Source: an uncultured Maribacter sp. (GTDB lineage: Bacteria > Bacteroidota > Bacteroidia > Flavobacteriales > Flavobacteriaceae). Taken from it: a DNA stretch of 37,620 bases. The translations under genes and the position numbers were made by a program. Of this stretch, positions 1 to 9,047 are shown in pieces. How positions within the stretch are numbered: position 1 is the stretch's first letter; each line of letters begins with the position of its first letter. The notes under the pieces were generated by a model. The model was given only the letters and a program-made list of their open reading frames with translations. It had not been told where the DNA came from and made no database searches. The stretch lies in NCBI GenBank assembly GCA_937125035.1, contig CAKZLG010000080.1:1-37620 (forward strand). The letters run 5' to 3'.

Positions 1-9
1 GTGCCATGC

Positions 10-981
10 TCAGGTCCATTCACCCATATGAAAGAGGGCGTCCCCTTGATTGACCACAGCTTGGTGATTGATACATATGATGGTGCCGGGAAAAGGAGAT
101 TTTATGGTTTTTGTTTTCTTGGCGTAAGGGTCTGATACCTGGCCCAGATCCCGACCTTTTTCAACGGTGTCGCCATTATTTACCAAGGGAATGAACATAC
201 CAGCGGTGGGAGCCCTCAACCATTTTCTACGATTCAGTAAACGGGTGGGCATCTCCCTTTTGGACATATCATTGGGTTTGGGTACCATCCCCAGGGAATG
301 GCATATGTTTTGGATGCCCGCCACACCAAAGGCAATGGCATCCTCGTTGAACCTCATGCTCTCCCCAGCCTCATAGACCACTACGGGTTTGTTCAAGGTG
401 AAGGCAGCCTTTCTAAATGAGCCTTTTATCAATTTTGAGGGAAAGGCCACGGGCGCCCCGAATATCATGGCCAATTCCTTGCTGCGGGCATCACCCGCCG
501 TATATCGGGTTTGAGGGTAGTTATGGCGCTGGGCCCCACCGGTGTGCAAATCTATGGCCATATCTATTTGATGCATCACTTCCGCTAGGTAATGGTAGGC
601 CAACCTCCCGGCCATAGAACCTGATTTTGACCCTGGGAAACTTCGGTTTACGTCCTTGCCATCGGGCACATCCCTGGAAAAATGGAGGAAGCCGAACACA
701 TTAAGGATGGGCACGGCCATGATGGCCCCGTTCTTTATCTTGAATTGCCCATTTTGAAGCATACGGCGAACCACTTCAATGCCATTGATCTCATCTCCGT
801 GAAGACCGGCCTGTACCAACAACGTAGGGCCTGGTTTTTTGGCATTGTACACAAAAACGGGAATGTCTATCAAAGTACCCGTAGGCAGGCGGTCAATGGC
901 AATATGTACCCACTTGCTTTCCCCGGGAGCCACCGTTTGGCCCCCTACCTGTATTGTCTTATTTTCGTTTCGTTCGAACAT
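10..981 (-). CDS. Succinylglutamate desuccinylase/aspartoacylase-family zinc hydrolase
   Basis: Predicted M14-like metal-dependent amidohydrolase that removes an acyl group from an N-acyl amino acid; the true substrate is unknown. Family marks are HGDE near residue 61 (His61 and Glu64 as zinc ligands) and the later DLHTGG motif supplying another ligand His. The C-terminal part looks like the beta-rich domain usual in this family. I start it at the ATG at 981 (323 aa). A TTG nine bases upstream would add three residues but is less likely. It overlaps the end of the RimK-like gene by 23 bp, so the two are probably translationally coupled. The family is well supported by motifs and length; the substrate is not. 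Confidence 0.85.
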   Translation of the reverse strand: MFERNENKTIQVGGQTVAPGESKWVHIAIDRLPTGTLIDIPVFVYNAKKPGPTLLVQAGLHGDEINGIEVVRRMLQNGQFKIKNGAIMAVPILNVFGFLHFSRDVPDGKDVNRSFPGSKSGSMAGRLAYHYLAEVMHQIDMAIDLHTGGAQRHNYPQTRYTAGDARSKELAMIFGAPVAFPSKLIKGSFRKAAFTLNKPVVVYEAGESMRFNEDAIAFGVAGIQNICHSLGMVPKPNDMSKREMPTRLLNRRKWLRAPTAGMFIPLVNNGDTVEKGRDLGQVSDPYAKKTKTIKSPFPGTIICINHQAVVNQGDALFHMGEWT

Positions 982-1849
982 TTTTTTCAATAAATTCTAT
1001 GATTTCTCTTGCCACATTGACCCCTGTGGTCGCCTCTATGCCCTGTAGGCCCGGCGAGGCGTTCACCTCCAATAACAAAGGGCCCTTTTTTGACTGGATG
1101 ATATCCACCCCGGCCACCCCAAGCCCCAAATACTTGGTGGCGTTAAGCGCTATAAAACGCTCTTTTGGGGTAAGTGTTATAGGTGCAGTGGTGGCCCCTC
1201 GGTGCACATTGCTGCGAAAATCCCCCACAGTGCAGGTACGCTTCATGCTGGCCACAATCTTTTGTCCTACGACCACGGCACGGATGTCCTCCCCATTGCT
1301 GTCCTGTATATATTCCTGGAGTAGTATGGCCGTGTCCATCTTATAAAACGTATCCATAATGGAGCGCGCGGATTTTTCAGATTCCGCCAGGATCACGCCC
1401 ACACCCTGTGTCCCTTCTTGGATTTTAATAATAACGGGGGGTCCGCCCAGATGGGCCAACTGTTCTTTGATGTTATCCGGATTCGTGGAAAAGAGGGTTT
1501 TTGGAATGGGTATCCCCTTCCGGGACACTATCTGCATAGCGCGTATCTTATTTCTGGAACGCACTATGCTCAGGGCCTTGGCGGTGCTGAAGACCCCGTT
1601 CATCTCAAATTGCTTCACAATGGCAGCGCCATGTTGGGTGACCTTGAGGCCAATTCTGGGGACAATGGCATCAAAGGCATGGGTTATCTCCTCACCGCGG
1701 AACACAATCTTGGGCTTATATCCTCCTAAGAGCACGCTGCACTGGGTATGGTCTATCTGTTCCACAAAATGGCCGGCGTTCCTGGCCTCCTCAATTAAAC
1801 GCCTTGTGGAGTATACATTCATGCTCACAGAAAGAAGGCCTATGTCCAT
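959..1849 (-). CDS. rimK: RimK-family ATP-grasp ligase
   Basis: ATP-grasp amino-acid ligase of the RimK family. Characterised members add glutamate to ribosomal protein S6, build poly-glutamate, or join amino acids to N-acyl-aspartate or citrate. The start MDIGLLSVS matches the normal RimK N-terminus and the C-terminal LLEVNASPGLQGIE carries the metal/ATP-binding Glu-x-Asn. The central lid segment has VIIKIQEGTQGVGV and LLQEYI. The reading frame stays open for 57 more codons upstream (to 2020), but that extension does not resemble RimK. The ATG at 1849 gives 296 aa, close to the family's roughly 300. The overlapping hydrolase downstream suggests the two act on one metabolite or modification. 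The family is firm; S6 modification is not proven. Confidence 0.85.
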   Translation of the reverse strand: MDIGLLSVSMNVYSTRRLIEEARNAGHFVEQIDHTQCSVLLGGYKPKIVFRGEEITHAFDAIVPRIGLKVTQHGAAIVKQFEMNGVFSTAKALSIVRSRNKIRAMQIVSRKGIPIPKTLFSTNPDNIKEQLAHLGGPPVIIKIQEGTQGVGVILAESEKSARSIMDTFYKMDTAILLQEYIQDSNGEDIRAVVVGQKIVASMKRTCTVGDFRSNVHRGATTAPITLTPKERFIALNATKYLGLGVAGVDIIQSKKGPLLLEVNASPGLQGIEATTGVNVAREIIEFIEKNVRTKRK

Positions 1850-2168
1850 TTTGGGATATACTTTGGTTCTTGCCCATGAATATCGCCCAAAAAATAGAGT
1901 CTGCATAGAAACAATGGCAGTATTTGGCATAATGGCCCGGTAACATGCGCTGGCCAAGGGTACTAATGCGGCAACGCCCTTGAAAACCCACCTTCTTTCA
2001 TAGGGCGTTACGTTTAACATTATGCCCTACTTCATGGGTTTTGTAGAGCATTATTTAAACATCTTTTTAGATTCAGTTAAAATCTTTCTAAATAGGTCAT
2101 GAAAGCCATGTAAAAGTTGTTAATAACTTTGGTGTGCCGTAACTTTGGTCAGCTTAAAAAATCATGAA
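1850..2168. other. Divergent intergenic region between rimK-like gene and sdhC
   Basis: Non-coding stretch of 319 bp between divergent transcription units. The plus-strand half contains two TAACTTTG boxes ahead of sdhC (listed separately). The minus-strand half is an open extension of the rimK reading frame with no family resemblance, so I treat it as leader and promoter DNA. I saw no strong -7 box for the rimK direction; TATTTTTTG on that strand is one base too long. Confidence 0.5.
2117..2147 (+). promoter_or_regulatory. Bacteroidota-type promoter of sdhCAB
   Basis: TAACTTTG at 2140-2147 fits the Bacteroidota -7 consensus TAnnTTTG, with a TTG near 2117-2119 about 20 bases upstream as the -33 element. 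An identical TAACTTTG lies at 2124-2131 without an obvious partner. The first box leaves a leader of only about 15-20 nt before the ATG at 2169. Prediction from motif only. Confidence 0.5.
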
Positions 2169-2837
2169 ATGAGTGGATTGATACAATCTTCAATAGCCCG
2201 GAAAGTGGTGATGGCACTATCGGGCCTGTTCCTGGTCTTCTTCTTGGGACAACATTTTACCATCAACATTACCTCGGTCATAGCGCCAGACACCTTTAAC
2301 ACATGGTCCCACTTTATGGGCTATAATCCATTGGTGCAATATGTACTACAGCCCATTTTGATTGCCGGGGTCATTGTCCACTTTGTAATGGGCTTTGTGC
2401 TGGAGGTACAGAACAACAAGGCACGGACCGTTAAATACGCCAAATTCCAAGGAAGCGCCAACGCCCCTTGGATCTCTCGGAACATGATATTGACCGGTGC
2501 AGTGGTACTGGCCTTTCTCGGTTTGCACATGTATGATTTTTGGGTGCACGAGATGGCCTACAAGTACATTGAGGCCAAACCGGAAGACCCTACCCGGTAC
2601 TACGCGGAGACCGTGGAAAAATTTGCCCCTATTTGGCGGGTGGTCCTCTATGTCATCTCTTTTGCCCTGTTAAGCCTTCACCTCTTGCATGGTTTTGCCT
2701 CTTCTTTCCAGACCATGGGGGTCAACAACAAATATTCAGGCGGCATAAAGCTGTTTACCAAAATATTCGCAATTGCCATTCCGTTAGGGTTTGTGTTCAT
2801 TGCAGTCTATCATCATCTTAACCCAATTACACATTGA
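2169..2837 (+). CDS. sdhC: Succinate dehydrogenase cytochrome b558 subunit
   Basis: Membrane anchor of succinate dehydrogenase/fumarate reductase, which passes electrons between the SdhB iron-sulfur clusters and menaquinone through haem b. The 222-aa protein has about five hydrophobic segments, as in the single-anchor b558 type of Bacillus and Bacteroidota; no separate sdhD is present. Candidate haem-ligand histidines lie in GQHFTIN, VHFVMGF, GLHMYDF and LHLLHGF. The ATG at 2169 gives [12 protein letters not shown], a typical family start; a TTG at 2145 would add eight residues and is less likely. The sdhA start follows its stop by two bases, so sdhCAB is one operon. Confidence 0.93.
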   Translation: MSGLIQSSIARKVVMALSGLFLVFFLGQHFTINITSVIAPDTFNTWSHFMGYNPLVQYVLQPILIAGVIVHFVMGFVLEVQNNKARTVKYAKFQGSANAPWISRNMILTGAVVLAFLGLHMYDFWVHEMAYKYIEAKPEDPTRYYAETVEKFAPIWRVVLYVISFALLSLHLLHGFASSFQTMGVNNKYSGGIKLFTKIFAIAIPLGFVFIAVYHHLNPITH

Positions 2838-2839
2838 TT

Positions 2840-4843
2840 ATGGGAATATTGGATTCTAAAGTTCCAAAAGGGCCCTTGGCCGATAAATGGACAAAACATA
2901 AAAACGAGATTGACCTGGTGAACCCGGCCAATAAGCGTAATATTGACGTGATCGTGGTAGGTACGGGTCTTGCCGGTGGTTCAGCGGCAGCAACCCTTTC
3001 TGAACTGGGATATAACGTAAAAACATTTTGCTACCAAGACTCGCCAAGGCGTGCCCACTCCATTGCGGCACAAGGGGGCGTTAATGCGGCTAAGAACTAT
3101 CAAGGTGACGGGGACAGCGTTTACCGCCTGTTCTATGACACCGTGAAAGGAGGCGATTACCGCTCTAGGGAGGCCAACGTGCACCGCTTGGCGGAAGTCT
3201 CCACCAATATCATAGACCAATGTGTGGCACAAGGGGTTCCCTTTGCACGTGAGTACGGTGGTCTTTTGGATAACCGTTCCTTTGGTGGGGTACTCGTTTC
3301 CCGGACCTTTTATGCCAAAGGACAGACCGGACAACAGTTGCTCTTGGGGGCCTATGCTGCCATGAACCGGCAGATTCAGCGCGGAAAGATCAAATCCTAT
3401 ACTCGTCATGAAATGTTGGATATTGTTCTTGTGGACGGCAAGGCAAGGGGCATTATTGCCCGTGACCTTGTTAGTGGTGAGATTGAAAGACACTCCGGCC
3501 ACGCCGTAGTATTGGCCACTGGAGGTTATGGCAACCTCTTTTTCCTATCCACCTATTGCATGGGGGCAAATGTCATGGCCGCATGGAAGGCCCACAAAAG
3601 GGGAGCTTATTTTGCGAATCCATGCTTTACACAGATACACCCCACCTGTATCCCCGTCTCGGGAGACCATCAGTCCAAACTTACATTGATGTCAGAATCC
3701 CTAAGGAACGATGGGCGCATTTGGGTACCCAAAAATTTAGAGGATGCCAAGGCCATCCGTGAGGGTAAATTAAAGCCCACCGAAATCGCCGAAGAGGAGC
3801 GCGACTATTATCTGGAGCGAAGGTATCCTGCCTTTGGCAACCTAGTACCCAGGGATGTGGCCTCCAGGGCCGCCAAGGAGCGCTGTGATGCTGGCTATGG
3901 CGTCAACAAAACCGGAGAGGCCGTTTACTTGGACTTTGATGCCGCCATTATGCGTTACGGACGCGAAAAGGCACTGACCTCCGGCATGAAAAATCCAGAT
4001 GATGCCACCGTAAGAAAATTAGGGGAAGAAGTCGTGGAGGCCAAATACGGTAACCTTTTTCAGATGTACGAGAAAATCGTAGATCAAAATCCATATAAAA
4101 CCCCCATGATGATCTATCCCGCGGTGCACTACACCATGGGCGGCCTTTGGGTGGATTATAACTTAATGACGACCATTCCAGGTTGTTATGCCGCCGGCGA
4201 AGCCAACTTCAGCGACCACGGCGCCAACCGCCTTGGAGCCTCCGCCCTTATGCAGGGCTTGGCAGATGGTTACTTTGTACTGCCCTACACCATTGGGGAC
4301 TATTTATCCAAGGACATCCGTACAGGAAAAATCCCTACAGAGAGCCCAGAATTTGATGAGGCTGAGAAACACGTACGGGAACGCATTGACAAATTGATGT
4401 CCACCAAGGGCACCCACTCCGTAGATTATTACCACAAAAAACTGGGCAAGATCATGTGGAACAAATGCGGCATGGCCAGAAATGCAAAAGAACTCCAAGA
4501 AGCCATGGATGAGATTGCCGAACTGCGCAAAGACTTTTGGGAAAACGTAAAAGTACCCGGTACCCCGGATTCCAAAAACCAAGAATTGGAAAAAGCAGGC
4601 CGTGTGGCCGACTTTCTTGAGCTAGGGGAGCTGTTCGCCAAAGATGCTTTGGACCGTAACGAATCCTGTGGTGGCCATTTTAGGGAAGAATACCAAACGC
4701 CCGAAGGAGAAGCCCTGAGGGATGATGAAAACTATCAATATGTGGCCGCATGGGAATACCAAGGCGACCCCAGTAAGGCCATACTCCATAAAGAGGACCT
4801 GGTCTATGAAAATATTGAAGTAAAGACACGTTCATATAAATAA
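2840..4843 (+). CDS. sdhA: Succinate dehydrogenase flavoprotein subunit
   Basis: Catalytic FAD subunit that oxidises succinate to fumarate in the TCA cycle on the cytoplasmic face of the inner membrane. The dinucleotide-binding GTGLAG is at residues 41-46. [14 protein letters not shown] contains the His (about 73) expected to bind FAD covalently. HPTCIPVSG and the arginine-containing active-site region follow, and [19 protein letters not shown] lies in the FAD-binding C-terminal part. At 667 aa it is the length of the Bacillus/Bacteroidota type. It starts at the ATG at 2840, two bases after the sdhC stop, and sdhB begins nine bases after its stop. The identification is secure. Confidence 0.97.
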   Translation: MGILDSKVPKGPLADKWTKHKNEIDLVNPANKRNIDVIVVGTGLAGGSAAATLSELGYNVKTFCYQDSPRRAHSIAAQGGVNAAKNYQGDGDSVYRLFYDTVKGGDYRSREANVHRLAEVSTNIIDQCVAQGVPFAREYGGLLDNRSFGGVLVSRTFYAKGQTGQQLLLGAYAAMNRQIQRGKIKSYTRHEMLDIVLVDGKARGIIARDLVSGEIERHSGHAVVLATGGYGNLFFLSTYCMGANVMAAWKAHKRGAYFANPCFTQIHPTCIPVSGDHQSKLTLMSESLRNDGRIWVPKNLEDAKAIREGKLKPTEIAEEERDYYLERRYPAFGNLVPRDVASRAAKERCDAGYGVNKTGEAVYLDFDAAIMRYGREKALTSGMKNPDDATVRKLGEEVVEAKYGNLFQMYEKIVDQNPYKTPMMIYPAVHYTMGGLWVDYNLMTTIPGCYAAGEANFSDHGANRLGASALMQGLADGYFVLPYTIGDYLSKDIRTGKIPTESPEFDEAEKHVRERIDKLMSTKGTHSVDYYHKKLGKIMWNKCGMARNAKELQEAMDEIAELRKDFWENVKVPGTPDSKNQELEKAGRVADFLELGELFAKDALDRNESCGGHFREEYQTPEGEALRDDENYQYVAAWEYQGDPSKAILHKEDLVYENIEVKTRSYK

Positions 4844-4852
4844 ACAATTGCT

Positions 4853-5599
4853 ATGAAGATTTATTTGAAAATATGGAGACAGAAAAATCCCAGTACCAAA
4901 GGGGCCATGGTGGCTTACACTTTGGATGGGATAGAGGCGGACATGTCCTTTTTGGAAATGCTGGATGTTCTCAACGAAGAGCTGATTTCCAAAAACGAGG
5001 AGCCCGTAGAGTTTGACCATGATTGTAGGGAAGGTATCTGCGGTACCTGTTCCTTAATGATCAACGGCAGACCTCACGGCCCGGACACCATGATCACCGC
5101 TTGCCAATTGCACATGCGCAGTTTCAATGATGGTGATACCATTGCCATTGAGCCATGGAGGGCAAAAGCCTTTCCTGTAATTAAAGACCTCATAGTGGAT
5201 CGAAGCTCTTTTGACAGGATCCAACAGGCCGGCGGGTACATCTCCGTCAACACGTCCGGTAGGCCCGTGGATGCCAATGCCATCCCCATTGAAAAGGAAG
5301 CGGCAGACGCCTCTTTCAACGCGGCCACCTGCATTGGATGTGGAGCTTGTGTAGCTGCTTGCAAAAATGCCAGCGCCATGTTGTTCACCAGTGCCAAGGT
5401 TTCCCAATTCGCCCTTTTGCCGCAAGGCCGGGTCGAGGCTACGGAAAGGGTCATGAACATGGTACGCCAAATGGACCTGGAAGGTTTTGGCAACTGTACC
5501 AATACCGGTGCCTGTGAAGTGGAGTGCCCCAAAGGCATCTCCTTGGAGAACATTGCCCGTATGAATAGGGAATACCTCTCCGCCAGCGTTAAGGGCTAG
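4853..5599 (+). CDS. sdhB: Succinate dehydrogenase iron-sulfur subunit
   Basis: Electron-transfer subunit linking the SdhA flavin to the SdhC haem and quinone. Three clusters can be read from the cysteines. Cys58, 63, 66 and 84 in [10 protein letters not shown]...TAC bind 2Fe-2S. Cys160, 163, 166 and 170 in [11 protein letters not shown] are the ferredoxin-like group. Cys215, 221 and 225 in [11 protein letters not shown] complete the second group. The 248-aa length is normal. It is the last gene of sdhCAB; a terminator follows 26 bases after its stop. Confidence 0.97.
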   Translation: MKIYLKIWRQKNPSTKGAMVAYTLDGIEADMSFLEMLDVLNEELISKNEEPVEFDHDCREGICGTCSLMINGRPHGPDTMITACQLHMRSFNDGDTIAIEPWRAKAFPVIKDLIVDRSSFDRIQQAGGYISVNTSGRPVDANAIPIEKEAADASFNAATCIGCGACVAACKNASAMLFTSAKVSQFALLPQGRVEATERVMNMVRQMDLEGFGNCTNTGACEVECPKGISLENIARMNREYLSASVKG

Positions 5600-5625
5600 C
5601 GCCAACTTGGCACATTGAAGATCAC

Positions 5626-5660
5626 ATCCCAAACCCCTTGATTGGTGTTTGGGATTTTTA
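5626..5660 (+). terminator. Intrinsic terminator of sdhCAB
   Basis: Perfect 9-bp stem ATCCCAAAC (5626-5634) / GTTTGGGAT (5647-5655) with a 12-nt loop, followed by TTTTTAG. It ends only about 16 bases before the ATG of the Vsr-like gene, so that gene needs readthrough or its own promoter, possibly the imperfect TATCTTCC box next to the T-run. Confidence 0.9.
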
Positions 5661-5675
5661 GTATCTTCCATTCAT

Positions 5676-6152
5676 ATGACGAAGAAGTATCCTGAAGAGC
5701 GCATAAAAGTACCCCGTTTCAATGAAGCATCCGGTTTCTATACCACCCCGGAACGGTCACGTATCATGGGAAAAATACGTGGTAAGAACACCAAGCCAGA
5801 ACTGGCCTTTAGAAAAGCCCTTTGGGCGGCCGGATACCGCTACAGGATAGACTATAGAAAATTAGTGGGCAGGCCAGACATAGTATTGAAGAAATATAAA
5901 ACGGCCATCTTCATAGATGGGGAGTTCTGGCACGGCCATCATTGGCAAGAAAGAAAGCAAAAGATAAAGAGCAACAGGGAATTCTGGATTCCGAAGATAG
6001 AACGTAACATACAACGAGATGCCGAAGTCAACAGCGCCCTAAAGCAAAAAGGATACACCGTTTTCCGGTTTTGGGAAAAGGAGGTGCACAAAAATTTATC
6101 TGAATGTCTTGATACTGTACTCACCCATTTAAAAGAAAAAGATGTACCATAA
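5676..6152 (+). CDS. vsr: Very short patch repair (Vsr)-type endonuclease, zinc site altered
   Basis: Vsr nicks DNA 5' of a T:G mismatch made by deamination of 5-methylcytosine, starting repair to C:G. Family marks are TPERSRIMGKIRGKNTKPE at residues 24-42, then GRPDIVL with the catalytic Asp (about 68, E. coli Asp51), then IFIDGEFWHGHHW (about 78-90). The ATG at 5676 gives 158 aa; a TTG at 5649 lies inside the terminator and is rejected. Oddity: the three zinc Cys of E. coli Vsr (66, 73, 117) align here with Glu83, Trp90 and Lys135, so the structural zinc is probably absent. No cytosine methyltransferase gene is in the window. The last 11 bp overlap the aminotransferase gene. Confidence 0.8.
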   Translation: MTKKYPEERIKVPRFNEASGFYTTPERSRIMGKIRGKNTKPELAFRKALWAAGYRYRIDYRKLVGRPDIVLKKYKTAIFIDGEFWHGHHWQERKQKIKSNREFWIPKIERNIQRDAEVNSALKQKGYTVFRFWEKEVHKNLSECLDTVLTHLKEKDVP

Positions 6153-7290
6153 ATCAAAATTGCCCAACCTTGCTACCACTATTTTTACCACTATGGGCCA
6201 ATTGGCGCGCCAACACAATGCTGTCAACATTTCCCAAGGCTTCCCCAATTTCCCTACGGACCCCCATTTACTGTCACTGGTGAAAAAGGCCATGGAGGCA
6301 GGCCTCAACCAATATGCGCCCATGCAGGGTATCCTTCCATTGCGGGAACGCATCAGTGAAAAAATGGAAACCCTGTACGGACATTCATACCATCCGGAAA
6401 CAGAGATCACCATCACCGCCGGTGCCACCCAAGCCATTTTTACCGCCATAACCGCTTTCATTAGGCCCAAGGATGAGGTCATTGTGTTTGAACCCGCGTT
6501 TGACTGTTATGCGCCGGCCATAGATCTTATGGGGGCTACCTTAGTGTCCATGCCCATGCAAGGGCCTAATTTTACGATGGATTGGTCCCTCTTCCAATCA
6601 AAAATAACCCCTAAGACCAAAATGGTCATCATCAATAGTCCGCACAACCCCACAGGTACCTTGCTGAAACAGCACGACATGGAAGAACTGCAGAACGCAC
6701 TGCGCGGCACCAACATCCTTCTATTGAGTGATGAGGTATACGAGCATATGACCTTTGATGGGGCAGCACACCAAAGTGCCTGTCGCTTTCCCGATCTGGC
6801 ATCCCAAAGCTTGATCTGTGCGTCTTTTGGAAAAACGTTTCACGTTACCGGTTGGAAAATGGGCTATATGGCCGGTCCCAAGGCATTGATGCACGAATTC
6901 AACAAGGTGCACCAGTACAATGTCTTCTGTGTAAACCACCCTATGCAAGGGGCCCTTGCAGATTATCTGCAAAATCCCGACCCCTACATGGCCTTGTCTG
7001 CCTTTTATCAAGAAAAACGGGATTATTTTCTCAAGGCCATTTCAGCGTCAAAATTCAAGTGGACCCCATCAGAGGGTACGTACTTTCAAGTGGTGGACTA
7101 TTCGGACATTACAACGGAGACAGATATGGACTTTGCCACTCGCTTGGTGAGGGAATATGGCATTGCCACCATTCCCATGTCCGTTTTTTGGGAAGATGGA
7201 AGGCAAGACCAACAACTCCGCTTTTGCTTTGCTAAAACAAAGGACACTTTGGATCGTGCAGCGGAAATCATCAATCGCATTGGTCAATAA
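6142..7290 (+). CDS. PLP-dependent aminotransferase, probably methionine aminotransferase
   Basis: Fold-type I class I/II aminotransferase. NSPHNPTG (165-172), the Asp of LLSDEVYEH (about 197) that contacts the PLP ring nitrogen, and the Schiff-base Lys231 in SFGKTFHVTGWKMGY are all present. The GKTFHVTGWKMGY segment and the QGFPNFPTDP N-terminal loop fit the YbdL/kynurenine aminotransferase branch, whose bacterial members use methionine, glutamine and aromatic amino acids. The 382-aa length is normal. The ATG lies 11 bp inside the vsr-like gene, so the two are likely cotranscribed, but no functional link is obvious. Exact substrate is inferred. Confidence 0.85.
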   Translation: MYHKSKLPNLATTIFTTMGQLARQHNAVNISQGFPNFPTDPHLLSLVKKAMEAGLNQYAPMQGILPLRERISEKMETLYGHSYHPETEITITAGATQAIFTAITAFIRPKDEVIVFEPAFDCYAPAIDLMGATLVSMPMQGPNFTMDWSLFQSKITPKTKMVIINSPHNPTGTLLKQHDMEELQNALRGTNILLLSDEVYEHMTFDGAAHQSACRFPDLASQSLICASFGKTFHVTGWKMGYMAGPKALMHEFNKVHQYNVFCVNHPMQGALADYLQNPDPYMALSAFYQEKRDYFLKAISASKFKWTPSEGTYFQVVDYSDITTETDMDFATRLVREYGIATIPMSVFWEDGRQDQQLRFCFAKTKDTLDRAAEIINRIGQ

Positions 7291-7357
7291 GCCCCAACAA
7301 TCCTCCAATCCATTTATGCGCCGTGCATACGTTGGGCACTGCATTATGTCTTTACAT

Positions 7358-8506
7358 TTAAAGGGCTTTATTCACCAAGGCCATAAAATCACCTATGGTA
7401 TTGGGCTCCAACCAACGCGTGACCACCACAAGATCGTTTTTCCGGTCTACGACAATAAAATTGCCTCCAAACCCGGCGGCATAAAAAATGTCCTCCGATA
7501 AACCCTCCCAATGGCGGTCCCCTTTTTTGTTCAACCACCACAGATAGCCATAATTGGGATTGGGAATGGAGGGTTCCATGGCCATTTGTATCCAAGCGGG
7601 GCTCAAAATCTGATTTCCCTTCCACGTGCCGTTATTCAAAAACAGATGGCCAAAACGGGCCATATCTTCAGTGGAAATGAACAGACCACCCCCGGAGTGC
7701 CCCCCACCCGTTACCGATTTCATTTGAAGCCCATCTATTTCGGTCCAAGCGTTTTCGTAACCGTGCCAGCGCCAGGTGGTACTGGCACCGATCTTATCCA
7801 TAAGCTCCTCCTTAAGGACAAGGGGCAAAGGCTGGCGCCATACGTGGGTCAGTGCATAGGCCAATACGTTCACCCGTACGTCATTGTATTCCATCACGGT
7901 GCCCGGTGCGGCGGGGCGTTCAAATTTCCAATCGTCCAGACCTCCGGACCGTGGTGGCCTATCGGCCCAATCCTTGCCGCCCCACAGTTCCCCACTCCAC
8001 CCTGAATTTTGTTGCAGGAGGTGCTCCCATGTGATTTTTTCATTGTGCGCACCTTTAAAAGTACCGTCCCAAACATAATTGCCCACTTTATCATTAACCT
8101 GGGCAATTAACCCTTGATCTACGGCCAGCCCCGCCACCGTGCTCAAAAAACTCTTGGTGACGCTAAAGGTCATGTCCACCCGTTGTACCTCTCCCCATTG
8201 GGCCACAATATAACCGTTCTTTAAAATCATGCCCGCGGGGCCGCCCCTCTTTTTTGTAGGGCCCAAAATTTTATGGAATGGTTCCCGCTCAAATCCCTTT
8301 AGAATGGCAATACGCAGGTCCTTTGAACCTGTATATTCGTTTTCTTGGGCAAAAATGACCGCATTTTGAAGTGCCATGGCATCCATCCCCACACTTTCCG
8401 GGGACTTGGTCTGCCAAATTTCATGACGTTCTGGAAAGTAGCCGGATTGTGCCGTTAGAGCATTGGCATATATAAGTATGATCAAACAGGGAAATAGGGT
8501 TCTCAT
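7358..8506 (-). CDS. Beta-lactamase-family (class C/AmpC-like) serine hydrolase, secreted
   Basis: Serine hydrolase of the beta-lactamase/DD-peptidase/esterase superfamily, exported by a signal peptide ending near LTAQ (about residue 20). The nucleophile motif is SVTK (Ser115-x-x-Lys118), the second motif Y207-N-D, and HSGGG stands in place of KTG, as in many esterase-like members. At 382 aa it is a single-domain enzyme. Resistance to beta-lactams cannot be inferred; most chromosomal relatives are peptidases or esterases of unknown substrate. It lies 10 bp downstream of the GNAT gene on the same strand, so an operon is likely, and its 3' end faces the aminotransferase gene. Confidence 0.85.
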   Translation of the reverse strand: MRTLFPCLIILIYANALTAQSGYFPERHEIWQTKSPESVGMDAMALQNAVIFAQENEYTGSKDLRIAILKGFEREPFHKILGPTKKRGGPAGMILKNGYIVAQWGEVQRVDMTFSVTKSFLSTVAGLAVDQGLIAQVNDKVGNYVWDGTFKGAHNEKITWEHLLQQNSGWSGELWGGKDWADRPPRSGGLDDWKFERPAAPGTVMEYNDVRVNVLAYALTHVWRQPLPLVLKEELMDKIGASTTWRWHGYENAWTEIDGLQMKSVTGGGHSGGGLFISTEDMARFGHLFLNNGTWKGNQILSPAWIQMAMEPSIPNPNYGYLWWLNKKGDRHWEGLSEDIFYAAGFGGNFIVVDRKNDLVVVTRWLEPNTIGDFMALVNKAL

Positions 8507-8516
8507 AGTATTGCGT

Positions 8517-9047
8517 TTACGCCTCCAATGTATGTATTTCCTTTCGCATTAACCAATCTGTTTGCTTATCATTGCCAATATAATAAGGGTGGGTGCCAAA
8601 TTTTCTAAAGCCCAAACGTTGGTACAACTTGATCGCTTCCTTATTTCGCTCCCAGACTCCAAGCCAAAGAAAGCGCTTCTTGTCCGCTTGGGCCATGCCC
8701 ATAACGTGCGCTATGATTTTTGTGCCTATGCCCTGCCCTTGAACCGAAGCCATTACATAAATACGCTCCAGTTCCATACTATCCGCACGTTTAATATCCG
8801 TTTGTGCCGCATTGGAATTGACCTTGAAGTAACCGCAGAGGGTGTCATTTCTGTACACAAGAAAAAAAACAGTGCCAACCGTGGCCATTTCTTTTGCCAT
8901 TTGCTGCACTGTAAAGGCATGGTTGAGATAGTTTTGAAAATCCTCTGCCTCATTTTGGCTCTCAAAAGCGTGGGAGAATGTGTGGCGCGCCACTTTGGAA
9001 AGCAAGGGCAAGTGGTTCCTTGTGCACCTAATGAAGTCGAGTACCAT
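8517..9047 (-). CDS. GNAT-family N-acetyltransferase
   Basis: Acetyl-CoA-dependent acyltransferase of the Gcn5 family. The acetyl-CoA-binding motif A is clear in ERIYVMASVQGQGIGTKII (Q/R-x-x-G-x-G/A), followed by LWLGVWERNKEAIKLYQRLGF, typical of the C-terminal motif B of RimI-like proteins. I start at the ATG at 9047 (176 aa), which gives MVLDFIRCTRNHLPLLS, the usual GNAT opening; the frame is open to 9194 but the extra 49 codons do not resemble the family. The substrate is unknown. The serine hydrolase gene follows by 10 bp. Confidence 0.85.
   Translation of the reverse strand: MVLDFIRCTRNHLPLLSKVARHTFSHAFESQNEAEDFQNYLNHAFTVQQMAKEMATVGTVFFLVYRNDTLCGYFKVNSNAAQTDIKRADSMELERIYVMASVQGQGIGTKIIAHVMGMAQADKKRFLWLGVWERNKEAIKLYQRLGFRKFGTHPYYIGNDKQTDWLMRKEIHTLEA

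Noticed and set aside
1850-2020. 57-codon N-terminal extension of the RimK-like reading frame
   Set aside because: It has no resemblance to RimK. The ATG at 1849 gives the normal family N-terminus and length, so the extension is treated as intergenic DNA.
7291-7357. Terminator between the converging aminotransferase and serine hydrolase genes
   Set aside because: No hairpin with a T-run is visible, only a small AAAG/CTTT pairing.
7358-8506. Beta-lactamase-like gene as an antibiotic-resistance gene
   Set aside because: It has HSGGG instead of KTG and belongs to a very broad family of esterases and peptidases; resistance cannot be claimed.
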